Assembly (NCBI GenBank): GCA_007644065.1
Contig: VJWN01000016.1
Span: 295,207 to 359,206 of the forward strand
Source of the DNA: Margaritispora aquatica
Taxonomy: Eukaryota; Ascomycota; Leotiomycetes; Helotiales; Discinellaceae
Direction of reading: 5' to 3'
DNA length: 64,000 bases
In this document: positions 42,835 to 54,798 of the stretch, in pieces
Layout: each line of letters starts with the position of its first letter
Position numbering within the stretch: position 1 is the stretch's first letter
Translations under genes and position numbers: made by a program
Notes under the pieces: model-generated
The model's database searches: none
Told to the model about the DNA's origin: nothing
The model's input: the letters and a program-made list of their open reading frames with translations, nothing else

Positions 42835-44908
42835 TTTGAAGTATGAGTTTGAATTGTTTGTCTGAAGAGAGATGATTGATTGACAGAATGATGATTGTTG
42901 ATTGTTGATGGAAAAAAGAAGGGTGGAATGGCTGTTGAAATACCTCATTCGCAATAGTGGGCGGGGTTCGGGAAAGAGCTCCCGCAATGCGGCTGACAAA
43001 GATGAAGTTGCAGTAGACGGGAATGTTGCTCTGTATAAGAGATTCACATGGAATTGGTATCCAACACCAATCTCATTATTGCTAGCTAAATCTTTTCAGA
43101 TATAATGTTATTATGTCCATATCTCCTTTCCAAGAATGTATCTACCTTAGTCAAAATTTTACTTTGGGACTCTATATATGCAGGACTTTTGCTACGAACC
43201 ATTGCTCAGAGGTATCTCCGAGCAAAGAAAAAGCAAAGAAAAATTAATCGTTCTTCAATCGCTATACAACTCTCTTGCTTTCTCATTGATGGACTTGAGA
43301 TCTAACCATGAATATCTGCAATCTTATGAGATTTAGAATCAGATTCAAAAGCGAAGCCATTTCAGATAATACAGGACTTCGAGAAAGCAAACCAAGTAAT
43401 GTACGTGTGCGGTGCATTCGGTGCATTCGTTACTTCACATTTATTTAAATCCACCAACATCAAAATCATTCGGATACCTACAGTTGAAAACTTTCTGAGC
43501 TTTAGGTCGTATAAGTAAGATACTGTTCTATAGGTATGTTGCTACCAAAAGCTTGTGGTCATGGTTTCGTGAACCTGCGGGGTCAAAGCTGGGGATATGA
43601 AACCTTTGACAATCGAGATCTAGCAAGGTATGTCATGAAGGCGAAGTAGATGTGATACTTGGTACTTAGCTAAATTATTTTAGCTTTATCCAAGTGAACA
43701 AAACAACACTATATTGCGGCCAGAACCATACTTTATGGAGGGAGAAACAGAATGGTGCGTATACTAGCCTATGTATGGGGTCTGAATGGGTGATACTGCA
43801 AGTGCTTAAGACGGACCTATGATACACAAAAAGGAAAAGATCGAAGTTTCAACAACCTGCACAGACTTTGCACAATCTCTTCCCCAAACATGTACCCTTG
43901 CATTTGATGTAATACGCAATGATGAATTCGAACGGTCTCTCCGCCACAACAAGTTCAACTAGGGCTATAGGGCTGGTGGCGCAGGTCAAACTCGCCGCTT
44001 TCAAAAACAATCGAGGAGGGCTGTGGGAACTTTCTGACTGCATTCAGGATCGGATCGAAGTGATCTCTGTGGGATCCTGAGGCCATGCTTAGAAGTGACA
44101 GGAGTGACAGAAGTGACAGAAAGGAAATATAATGTGCCAGCTCTTGACGCGAATTGAGACATGAGTGTATTCAAATATCATCCCAAGTGTTCATAGTACA
44201 TTTGCTTCGAATCTTCATACCGGTAGAAATACTTCCATTCACACCCACACTGGCATTGACTGTGCTGTATCGCAAGTCGTCCAATCAGCCGCGACTGGGG
44301 AAGCTTGCGACACCAGCAGAGCATCGAGGCCTTTCAGCTTTGCATCCCGCCCCAAGTCTGCTCTGCTCTGCTCTGCTCTGTTGTCGGAATTTATTAGGAA
44401 GGCTAATCTTCACTCGCTCGTTTCTAGAATCCTGCCAAATACCTTCTCGTTGGCTCATAATACGATATTTTTCATTTTATTTGTAAACCAATATCTTCGG
44501 ATTCCCGAGCCTCGATCTTGTCGGCAGCCTACATACGGTGACATTCCACCATCTATCCCAACGCATCCGCTTTCGAGCCTGAACCACCACCTACCCACTC
44601 CAAAGACACGAATGCGATATCCACACATACGACTCGGCCACAATTCACAGGACAGCCTCGAATATCTACACAAATTCGCGACATCTTTCGAAAGGCTTTC
44701 CTAGGGGCGTATTGATACGGCGGGCTGATGGGGTCGTTCTTGGCTTCTTGAATTCCTTGCGCACGCTGATGCGGCAGGACTTTGCTTCCACCTTGAATAC
44801 CGCAACATCGCAGACCAAATTGCAAGAATCACGACCCCGTATCTTACACTGACCAGGTTCGGCCAGTTCTTTGGATAACTACTGCCCGAATCCTCAAAGA
44901 TCGCAAAG
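42835..44908. other. Intergenic region, divergent promoters of SOD and Rho1-GEF genes
   Basis: 2.1 kb. The right-hand 750 bp is pyrimidine-rich with several upstream ATGs, including open frames of 110 and 179 codons in different frames at 44154-44486 and 44165-44704. These look like a long leader with uORFs rather than genes, since no domain is seen. 'ctctg' copies form a short repeat at about 44358-44381 and 'agtgacag' copies lie at about 44094-44121. Confidence 0.45.
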
Positions 44909-47900
44909 ATGTCCTTCCGTGCTAATGGTCAACGGCGATATGGCCATGTTCCCCCAGCCCAGTATACACCCGACGCGAACAACCAGAATCATGGTCTGCA
45001 AAGACAATCGAGCTTCGATAATGGCGATGACGCATCGATGTTCGATCCCAATGGAGGAAATGGGTATCATAATAACAACGCGCCTGTTCCAACTGCTAGC
45101 ATGCCGAGGGAGGAGTTATTCATGTCCATGAGTCCTCGATCTCCAGGACTAAATACATTTGCAAATCCCTCAAGTCCAGCGATGTCTGGATATCAACATC
45201 AGTATCAGCCATTAGCACCTGCCACTCAATCGCCGTCACTGTCTCAGCAGCCATACAATCCACAGAACTTCGGGAGGTCGCAATCGCAGATGCATTCGCA
45301 ACATAGCCAGTATCGACCTCAACCTGCGTACACCCCGACTACACCTCATCAACCTTACAACCCAGCTTTATACCAAGCCCCTCAAACATCTGCGCAACCT
45401 GCCCGCCATTCGACGGTGTCCGGCTACCACTCATATACCCAATCATACAATTCTCCACCGCTGCCCCAACAGCCTCAAAGCCCTTCATATTGGCAACAGA
45501 CGACACAGCAGCCATACGCGCCTCCTGCTCCAGCCCGTCCCTCTATGTACGAACAACCTCTTGCGAGTCCGACCTTCTCCGGGTCAAACTCCGCACCTCA
45601 ACAGCGCAATCCGTACGAGCCCCCAGTCTCCTCGCCATATCCTACGAATAGCAGCAATTATGCCCAGGCAGATTATCGAGTACCAATGGCCGCAACGCAA
45701 AGCTACACGGACTATGGATCTTATAATCCACAACCTGTCTCACAACCGCAAGCCTCATACGAAGATCCAAATTCTTATGCAAGTAGAACGAAGCGATCGT
45801 CGAGTCACTCGACTGTTGGGCAAGGCCCACCGGTTCCTCTCCCAAATTCACCTGGCATGTCAGGAGGACTGCAAAGACATCCTACTCTGAGGCCATTACC
45901 AAATGCTCCAGCAGAAGAACAAGCTGGAGACGATGATGATTGGTTAGGAGTTCGAAATGGGGGCACAAATGACAACATCTCTCAAGAACAGCTCTTCGCA
46001 GATATTGGAGATGCCCTCGGAGGTCCGAGTTCATCAAGACCACATCATTACAATAATGGCAGTGATCTCCTCGACAATGAGTTGGGAGACCTTCACCGCT
46101 ATGATTCACGAGCTACGACTGTTGCTACTGGTGTAGAACGGCATGCATCAACTGCATCAACTCTAAATGAATATCAAGGCAAAAATTACGACGATTACGA
46201 CGATGTTGATAGTGATGTGGAAGCTGCTGCTGGCCTCGAAGCCATGCGGCTTGCAGAGGAGCAGGATGCTCAACGAGGTGGTAGTGGCCCTCTGAGCTTC
46301 GGAGGGTATGAAGGTCCACCAGTGGCTCATGTTCAAACGCAGGTTGCCTCTCACTCTAACGACGAGAGTAGCGATAGCGATTACAAGAACATGGATTTGG
46401 GTTTGGCGGGAGGTGGTTATGATGCCCATATGTCATATGGAGATGATATGACAGGCATGAACACCTCTCACAGTAGCGAGATGGAAGATCAAAGTCGTCC
46501 CTTACCCACAGCACAAGATCTTGGTAGGGCTGACAGCTATGGTCGAAACCCAAGCAGTGCACTTGGGGGCATGATAGATTACTCTATACCTGGTGCTGGA
46601 GAGATTCACCCATTTCCCGCCTTTGAGGCCGCAAGAGTTGATGAATTTGGTACTGGAGGGCTTCAGAGACCCAGCTCCCACTCACACAGGTTAAGTTTTG
46701 ACGAAGGTGACGAGCAAGTATCATTACAGCGTCTGACTGAATCTCGACAAAGTGGAAGATCTGGCAGTGACAGTCCTTCAAGGGACGATATGCCTGAGTT
46801 GTTCTATCATCCTGGGATGGGCTCTTCTCCATACAATCGGCCTCTTCCTGCAGTTCCCCCCATGTCTGAGAATAGGACACCGCAGTTGTTGCCAGCTGGG
46901 TCATATCGATCAACACATTCATACTCGCACTCTTATTCATCTAGTATCGAGGCACCACGACCTTCCTATACCCCTAGTGGACCTGACGCATATGCTTCCC
47001 AAAGCATGCTCACGCCAGGAGGCCAATATGTTCCTAGATCAACATCACTTTCGAGCCATGGAAGTACCCCTCATACCATTGCACCAGTTAGATCCAAAAC
47101 AGATGCAGAGAAACAGAGGGCAGCACGACTTGGTCTTCGTGCTGCCAGTGGCCTTGATGGTTATGCTATGGATACGCCTCAAACTGCAATGGGACTTGAT
47201 CTTCCTGCCCTCCCAGCTGGAGGGCGCCGCAAGAAGTTCTCCCCCTCACGTTTGTCTACAGCAGATTACAGTAGATGCTCGGAACCTTGGGCTCTCAGCG
47301 GTATTGCAACCTGGATACGGGAAATGGCTGGTGGTGAAACTGGAGAGGGTGAATCAGATCTTCGACGGAAAACCATTGAAGAGGGTCTCGTAGCTCTGTT
47401 TACTCACAAAGTTCCAACAATGAATACCGCGGATGCTGAAACTTTGAGTCAGAGAGTGGTCAAATCCATGTTTGATTCTGGCATGCTCCTCCCCGACGAG
47501 GAGTGGGTCAAATTTGGTCAAGGCTCCGTGTCTGGAGTTCTGTGGCAGTTAACAGGCTCTGGTTGTTATGCGCCAAAGCTTCACGAGGAAGAGGTGCATG
47601 GAAGATGTTACTCTCACCATTGTAGTCGAACTCTGAAGAAGATCAATCTTCAAACTCATATCCTTGAACCCTCTCGAAAATCTGAAGATTGGGTCACCTT
47701 CTTCAAATTGACAAAGGAGTCTCTTGAAGGGTCCACCAAAAAGGAGATTGAACGTCAAAACAATCTTCATGAGATTGTAATGTCAGAAGATACATACATG
47801 GACCAAATCAATGTCCTTCGTATTCTTTATCGAGACGATCTTGCGTCATGGCAGCCTCCAATCATTGGGACTAATAAAATTGCCAAGTTCATTGCTTCTG

Positions 47901-50324
47901 TCTTTGGAAAGATCGAGTCAATCAAGGAGGTGAATGAGAATTATCTTCTTCCTCAGCTTAAGTATCGCCAGAAAGAGCAAGGCCCATGGATCATCGGATT
48001 CAGTGACATATTTAGAGAATGGATTCGAAAAGCTAGATCTGCATACATCGAGTACGCTGCTGGATTTCCATATGCCACTCATCTTGTTCGCAAAGAAGCT
48101 GATAGGAACTTACTCTTCCGTCAGTTCTTAGATCAAGCCAGAGACAATAAGCTGTCGGGTCGCCTGGACTGGAATACTTACTTGAAGGCGCCAATCACTC
48201 GACTGCAAAGATATACTCTATTACTTGGGACAGTACACAAAAACATGATCCAAGAAACAGAAGAGAAAGCCAATCTTGCTATTGCCATTGAGGAAATCAA
48301 AACAGTAACATTAGAGTGTGACGCCAAGGTTGACGAATGGTCAAAGAAAGTTGAAATGATAGAGCTGCAATCCAAATTGTGGCTCCGTCCTGGAACGCGT
48401 GTCGAGTTGAATCTGGATCACCTTGGACGTGAACTTATATTCAAGGGTGATCTTCAGCGGGCAGGAGCAAATCGCTTCACTTGGTTGGAAACACATGCTA
48501 TCTTGTTTGATCATTATCTTGTTCTTGCCAAAACTGTTGCCAAACCAGACACTTCTTCAGGACGGAAAACTGAAGCATATGATGTTTCCAAAGTGGTAAG
48601 TTTGATAATCCATTTCAGCGGCTTCTAAATTAATAGGTTACAGCCAATTCCAATGCAACTGCTTGTTCTGGAGAGCACGAATGAAGAAGCTGTTGTGAAG
48701 TCATCCGTGAAGGGTATTGGAGCAATGACTACAACAACTAAAGGCGCCGGAGCCACCACTACGGATTTGAGGATCAGTCGTACCGCTACCAATGGCCCTG
48801 ATAGAGGCAATCTTGAGCATACTAATTCTAATCAATCAGTCAGCACTATCAATTCTGCCAATCGTGCAGCAGCACAACAACCTGCTGATGCTGATGCCAA
48901 AAATATGTATCCTTTCAGGGTAAAGCATTTGGGAAAAACAGAGGTCTATACACTTTACGCACCTACTGCCCAAAATCGACAAGACTGGTGCGAGAAGATT
49001 CTCGAAGCCAAGACTCGACATGCGGCTTCACTATATGAGCAAAATGCAGAGCCATTCAGACTACGGGTTATGGCTGACAGCGCTTTCGCTTACGATGCTG
49101 TCACGGGTCTTGCTAGGGGAGGCAATGTGGTTTCTGTTAAAGGAACACCACTTGATCGGGCAATCCGGGATATGGAAAGGATATATGGTGCTGGTCCTCG
49201 TCCTGGTCCTGTATGCAGAGCTCAGATAAACTGTGCCACGGCCTTCAACTCTTTTGGGAAATCCATGATCGCAATTGGAACTGATAATGGTGTATACACC
49301 TCGGAAGCCACCAATGCGCGGGGATGGACAAGAGTAAGTCTTCATTTTCTAATTTCGGTTATGTCATGCTAACATCAGAAAGGCTATCCAAATGTCGCGC
49401 GTTACTCAAATCGCAGTTCTTGAGGAATTCTCATTATGCTTAATCATTGCAGACAAATCTTTGATAGCTTATCACCTGGATGTGATCGTACCAGTTTCAA
49501 ACTTTCCAGCACCGCAACACGACTCAGCGCGGAGGGCACCCCAGAAACTCTCTGGCACACGAGATGTGTCTTTCTTTGGCACAGCTCGCATGAAGGACCG
49601 CACTTTGGTTTTCTACAAAAAACGCGAAGGCCTCCATTCAACCTTCAAAGTGCTTGAGCCAGTTTTCCAGAAGTCCTCGGAGAAAAAGTCACGGCTTTTT
49701 GGTAGGAAATTTGGTGGCAATACAGAATTTTTCCGGGAATTTGATGAATTCTATATCCCAACGGAATGTTTTACCATCAATCTATTCCACACCTACATCG
49801 CAATCTCGACGCTTAAAGGATTTGAGCTGATGACATTGGATAAGAAAGTGCCAATAAGTATTCCAGACACCAAGAACCCGGCCATTGGAAATATTGCAAA
49901 CCGACTGGCTGGTCAAAAACCCCTTGGCATGTTCCGTCTGTCTGACGCAGAATTCTTACTTTGTTATGAGGAATGCGGTGTTTACGTCGACAAGCACGGT
50001 GAGGTCTCACGTTCTGTGATCATGGAGTTTGTGGGCAAGGCCAAGACTGCAGCTATGTACGGGGCGTATCTCGTTCTATTCGACAGCGATTTTGTTGAAG
50101 TTCGAAACGCTGAGAATGGACGTTTACGACAAGTCATTGCTGGCAGAGACGTAAGATGCTTGGATTATGGCATCAATCCCCTTGGAGCTGGAGCAGCAAC
50201 GAGCCATATGGCAGCTGCTGGAGCAAACGAGAAGCGAACTTTGAAACTGGCAATGGCACATCCGGAGATTCAGGGCAGTCAAATTGTGCTTGAGATGGTG
50301 CTCAACGAGGGACATTCGGAGTGA
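44909..50324 (+). CDS. rom2: Rho1 guanine nucleotide exchange factor, Rom2/Rgf1 type (1,772 aa)
   Basis: Three exons: 44909-48595, 48644-49333, 49383-50324 (5,319 nt, in phase). Residues 1-700 are disordered and rich in Gln, Pro, Tyr and Ser. A DEP domain lies at about 785-885 ('SGIATWIREMAG', 'MFDSGMLLPDEEW'), a DH domain at about 950-1145 ('RQNNLHEIVMSEDTYMDQI', 'APITRLQRYTLLL'), a split PH domain at about 1165-1355 ('LIFKGDLQRAGANRFTWLE' and, after a long loop, 'NRQDWCEKILEAK'), and a citron-homology (CNH) domain at about 1395-1740 ('TAFNSFGKSMIAIGTDNGVY'). It loads GTP on Rho1 at the plasma membrane to drive glucan synthase and the cell-wall integrity MAP kinase path. The long Gln/Pro-rich N-terminus makes it longer than yeast Rom2 (about 1,350). 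The symbol follows the yeast orthologue group. Confidence 0.93.
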
Positions 50325-51267
50325 GAAATTGGCAAATCCGCATGATGGGATTGAAAATACTTGATATATGGAGCAGCAAACGCAACAAGTCTAAGGCAAG
50401 AAGTGAATTCCACTTGACATACGGAAATAGCCGCTTCCCTTTAATGGGACTGTATCTACGGCAGTAATGAAGCGGAACAGAAACCAATCATAATGGTACA
50501 GCAGCGCAGGACATGAAGATAGATGCATGAATGCAGGGCGTTTGGCGTTCGAGATGATATGGGATCGGTTCTAGGATATTAGTGAATGGACGATTGTGAC
50601 GCTGGCAGAATGGATTGGCTGGGAAGGGGAGGCACTTGTTGTACTTTGAATGCTCGTGAGTACACGAACAGATGAGGACGAACGTACGCACGCACGCATG
50701 AGTGATGATGATATATATATACTTCTCGGATAGGTAGTTGCAGGGAAGGAAGGAAGGAATTGTGATTAGCGAACGGTGGATGGACGGATGAATGAATGGA
50801 CTCTTTTTCTCTGCATTGAACTCCGTCGCTTTCTTTTGATTTCAAGTACTACTTCTTTATGCCTGGGGATGATTTGTATTTACGGGAGAGTTCCCGTATA
50901 AGTGTTGGTCCTCTAAGTGGAGAGTAGTCAATTCTTAGCTCGACTTTAACTGAGAATTTTCAAACCCTCTGCTCGCTTGTCAAGTTGTGGAGCTAGGAGG
51001 TGGGGAGATGGTTGTGACGTCACGTCTCTATACTTGTGTCCCCTTCCTTTGAGCTCAAAGCTCTGCCTCATTCAATAGGAGTATATTTTTACATATTGGC
51101 AGTACAGCTTCTCTACTCTTGCACTCTAATCTCCGATTATTGACTCCCTCTCATCTATACTATACTTGAATCTTACTCAATTGACCTAGTCATCACTCTA
51201 CTTCTTCCATTCACTCACTCACCACATTCCAAACCACCCAATCCCATCCGCAAAAGCACACTCCAAG
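50325..51267. other. Intergenic region downstream of the Rho1-GEF gene
   Basis: 3' UTR of the GEF gene and promoter of the Gly/Ser-rich gene. A perfect 7-bp-arm hairpin (TACGGGA-gagt-TCCCGTA) is at 50881-50898. A short 'ggaaggaagg' run is at about 50745-50757 and an 'atatatat' run at about 50710-50720. No gene. Confidence 0.45.
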
Positions 51268-51822
51268 ATGTCGTCCCAAAACACACATGCACACACCAAC
51301 CCACCCATCCCGCAGCCAAACCTGCAGAACCCAATCGAGCACTCTTCCTCGCTCAGCAGCACGGGAACATCCCACGCGCCGCTTGAGATGGGATCGTCGT
51401 ATACTGCTAGTCGTGCCGAGGCTGGAGGGCTGAGGGATGACAGGAGTACGGGGCAGAAGATTAGGGATACTGTTACTGGTAGTGGGCATAGCACTTCCTC
51501 CTCATCCACAGGCGGTGCGAGCGCGATGGGTACAGGCTCAGGCTCAGGCTCAGGCTCAACAGGGACAGCAGCACGGACAGCCAGTGGGAACTCGAATCCA
51601 GTATCAGGCATCCTAGCGGGCATCCACGGCGCGGGCGAGAAGTTGCGCGGCGAGTTCAATACCGCTGTTGATGGGGCGTTCAATGAGCCTGATGGCGTGG
51701 CGAAAAATCGCGCTGTTGCCAATGCAGGCGAGTCTGAGATCGAGACGGGGCATTTCGCGGCTGCGACGAAGAATCGCGAGGGTGTGGTGCCCGGGGCCGA
51801 TGGGGAACGGAGGAGGTATTAG
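51268..51822 (+). CDS. Hydrophilic Gly/Ser-rich small protein (184 aa), conserved-looking C-terminus
   Basis: Single frame from MSSQNTHAHTNPP to DGERRRY, no intron. The first 110 residues are Ser/Gly/Thr-rich and disordered and include a (GSG)n run coded by a 6-bp DNA repeat at about 51533-51558. The last 75 residues ('GILAGIHGAGEKLRGEFNT', 'EPDGVAKNRAVANAGESEI') read as an amphipathic, charged helix-rich region of the kind seen in short hydrophilic fungal proteins linked to stress or conidia. I cannot name the family firmly. No signal peptide or membrane segment. A G-quadruplex-like run sits 31 bp after the stop. Confidence 0.7.
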   Translation: MSSQNTHAHTNPPIPQPNLQNPIEHSSSLSSTGTSHAPLEMGSSYTASRAEAGGLRDDRSTGQKIRDTVTGSGHSTSSSSTGGASAMGTGSGSGSGSTGTAARTASGNSNPVSGILAGIHGAGEKLRGEFNTAVDGAFNEPDGVAKNRAVANAGESEIETGHFAAATKNREGVVPGADGERRRY

Positions 51823-53014
51823 ATGTGTGTTTTGTGTTGGGGAGGGAATGAGAGGGGAGGGGAGGGGAGGGGAGAGAGTGGCGTGGGATGAGTCTGCGAT
51901 TGAAGAAAAAGATACTGCAATTGTATTCAAAGTGGGTAATATAGTCTTTTGATGTATGTAAACATACTACAACTGTACTAGAAGATGAGGTACTATCTGG
52001 CCTTTAAATTCCAATGAATCCTTTCTTTCGATGAAGTCTTTTCTTCGCTCGTTTACTTGATCCTCACCGGAATTTCAAGGCGAGAATGAGGTCGAGATGA
52101 GATTGATATTGATGTTGATATTGAACTTGAAATTGAACCTTCAATTTGAATGTAAAAAACAAAACTTACGAAACTCAACTCAAACATGAATTTTCAGTTC
52201 GAATTCCGAAATTCGCTTCACTAGGCTCAATCTCCATCTAGTTTCTTTCTACCTTCTTCACTAACCTCAGCTATTCCCACTGTATGCTAACCAACTAATC
52301 ACCAACTGACTACTTACTGATATATTTATTCTCTGTTCATTCTCAATTCTCACTCAACTTCACGCGTAAAACGCAAACAGTGCTTTCAACACCTGAACCT
52401 CCTTTTTCCCCAATGACAAAACCAAAATTAATAAAGGAGAAGCGACCCAGAGGAAATTAAAAAAAAAAAGGAGAAGAAGAAGAAGAAGAGAGAAACCTAG
52501 AACTCTCCCTTACCGAGGGGAAAGATAGAATCAGATGTAAAAGGTTAAAAAATTAATTGCCTCCAACTAATTAAGTAATCATTAAAATCCCACGACAATC
52601 TTCGTTCCGACAAGACAAGAAAAGCCCCCCCTCCCACCCCCAAAAAGAGATCCCGCATCCCCCTATCCATCCACTTGATCTCGATGTAAGATCTTACCTT
52701 GCGTACTTAAGGAACAACCGGCCCCGCTCCCGCTCCCACTCCCCCTCGAGATCCACAACCCTCGCGTAAATTACACTCCGAATTGACGGTTGTCATTTTG
52801 GTTCCAATCTTTCCGCTCCCTCTCAACGGTGTAGTTCCATGGAGAGAAGAGCTTTTCGGCATTTTCCGCCTGCTCAAACGCACTCAAATTAATCCCCTCC
52901 ACTCGCCTACTAGCCAAGAACGTCCATCCATCCATCTATCCATCCCAGTATATGCTCCCTCCTCCCTCCTCCCTCCCGCCTATCAACCAACCAACAAACC
53001 AACCAACCAACCAA
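51823..53014. other. Intergenic region with G4 motif and low-complexity DNA
   Basis: 51853-51872 holds four G4 tracts separated by single A. 52462-52490 is an A/GAA-rich run; 52621-52650 is C/A-rich; 52955-53020 carries 'ccct' and 'aacc' repeats. Frame 52783-53133 overlaps the zinc-ribbon gene on the other strand and is explained by these repeats. No gene. Confidence 0.45.
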
Positions 53015-53404
53015 TCAAACCCCCTCCGACAAAAGCTTCCCATAACAAGCATTACACCTTAGATCATCCCACAGCCCCCTATGCGTCGCGACCAGCTTCG
53101 CCGTCTTCTCCTTGCGGCAGCGCCCGCACGTGAAGGTGGTGACGGCAGAGAGGCGATGGAGCTTGAGATCTCCCTTGGGGTCGTAGACCTTGATGATGGA
53201 GGCGAATTTGGAGGGTGGCGATGATGGCGGTGTTTGGACTTGGGGTTGGACGTTGACTTCGGCTTGAGGTTGGGCTTGGGCTGGGGTTGCTTGAGAAGTG
53301 CTGCTGCTGCTGCTGTTGTTGTCGTCGTCTTTTGGAGCTGCAGCAGTAGCAGCAGCAGCAGTGTGGTCGTCTTCTAGCTGTGCGGTGTGGGATTCGGAGG
53401 CCAT
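53015..53404 (-). CDS. Small protein with CxxC...CxxC zinc-ribbon-like C-terminus (129 aa)
   Basis: Single frame starting MASESHTAQLEDDHTAAAA. Residues 1-70 are low-complexity (Ala, Ser, Gln, Pro). Residues about 70-129 are ordered: 'FASIIKVYDPKGDLKLHRL', then 'FTCGRCRKEKTAKLVAT' and 'WDDLRCNACYGKLL', giving two CxxC knuckles about 22 residues apart that can hold one zinc ion. Short proteins with this layout are widespread in filamentous ascomycetes and have no firm function; a nuclear role is a guess. The start ATG is followed by a normal frame to the stop with no intron signal. Confidence 0.72.
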   Translation of the reverse strand: MASESHTAQLEDDHTAAAATAAAPKDDDNNSSSSSTSQATPAQAQPQAEVNVQPQVQTPPSSPPSKFASIIKVYDPKGDLKLHRLSAVTTFTCGRCRKEKTAKLVATHRGLWDDLRCNACYGKLLSEGV

Positions 53405-54798
53405 TGCTATGGTTGGGTCAGGTAGGTAGGTAGGTAGGTAAGGTAAAGCGGTTCAGTGGCGTTGGATTTGAATTTGAATTCGGATTTGGATTGGCAACTA
53501 AGGTTCCGTAGCGAGTATCCGGCGGATAGCTGGAGTTGATGATCAAAACCGAATGGATTGTTCAGAACGCAGCAATAGTTCGGTTCTTTCGGGAGAGCGA
53601 TGATGTGTTCGTGAAGAGAGGTGGTCAGTTAGCTTCACATGCAAAACTGACTGCTGCAGATGCTGCATGGAATGCACTTAACCACATGGATTATTGAAAC
53701 CCCCATACCTAAGTACCTCAGGAGCTGAGGTAAATACCTGTAGATTATCTCTACCTTATTGCCGTATCACAAAGAACACCAATCGCTCTATTGTGGCCAT
53801 CACATTGACCCCCTTTCCCCCCACTTGTAATTATACAGTAGACTTGAACTTATCAACTTCATGATGAATTGTCTAGGCTACATACCTTATAGCACTGAAC
53901 CTCAACATAATTCCACTGCCATTATCTGCTGCAATCAAATGAATCTCCATCCACCAGCCACCAACTCATATATCTAAACTCCTCACTCCGACTTCGACTT
54001 CGACTTTGCCCTCGCAGCAATCTCAATCTCAATCTCAATCTCAATCTCAATCTCAGACTCAGACCCAATTCCAATCTCCGAGGCTAAGTCTGCTACGAGA
54101 ACAAAGTCGAAGCGAGGTAAGGTGATACTTATTACGGGCGAAAAGTTGTCAATTCATTCAGGTATATTATCGCAAGATTACTTGGTGATTACTCGGTGAT
54201 TGCAACTTACCTAAAGTTACCAGTTACAAATTTAGAGCTTTTGAAAGCGGTTTGAGTTTATTAATGATGAATAGATTAGGGTTATTGTGTTTCTTTCTCT
54301 ACTTGTACCTTAGGGATAGGAAAGAAAACTTATTAAAGGCAAAGGATAAAAGTATAATTCAATTTCATTTTTAATTTCAATAAAACAATAAGTAGTCTCT
54401 TCACTTACACTACCTCATAAATAATCTCTAAAAGTTCATTGATCGATGATATCATTACTAGAGTGTTATATAGGAACATGTATACGTAACCATAATTTGG
54501 ATACTATTTGACGACAAAGAGAGTAAATCTCACCAAATACTTTAGACTTCTCTGAATCTGAAAGTTATAAGATCATAGGAAATAGACATCACATCACAAT
54601 AGTAGAAAGGCAAATAAGTTCCAAACTTCGCATTTGAATTCGCATTCCTTAGGCAAGATGTACAACTGCCCAACCTGATATCATCGCTATTTAATCATAT
54701 TGCATCATTTTACCACCATGCATCACCACCTAGTAATGCAACCCCTGGTCATACCCACCCAGCTTCCAATCCAAAGAATTGCTTCCAATAGAAAGGAT
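53405..54798. other. Intergenic region with simple repeats
   Basis: 'taggtagg' run at about 53421-53440, 'gacttc' copies at about 53991-54011 and seven 6-bp 'caatct' copies at about 54018-54056. The left part should hold the zinc-ribbon gene promoter and the right part the transaldolase 3' UTR. The plus-strand frame at 54700-55677 is the shadow of the transaldolase gene. No gene. Confidence 0.5.

Noticed and set aside
44165..44704. 179-codon frame before the Rho1-GEF
   Set aside because: No domain, overlaps another frame, and is better explained as leader sequence.
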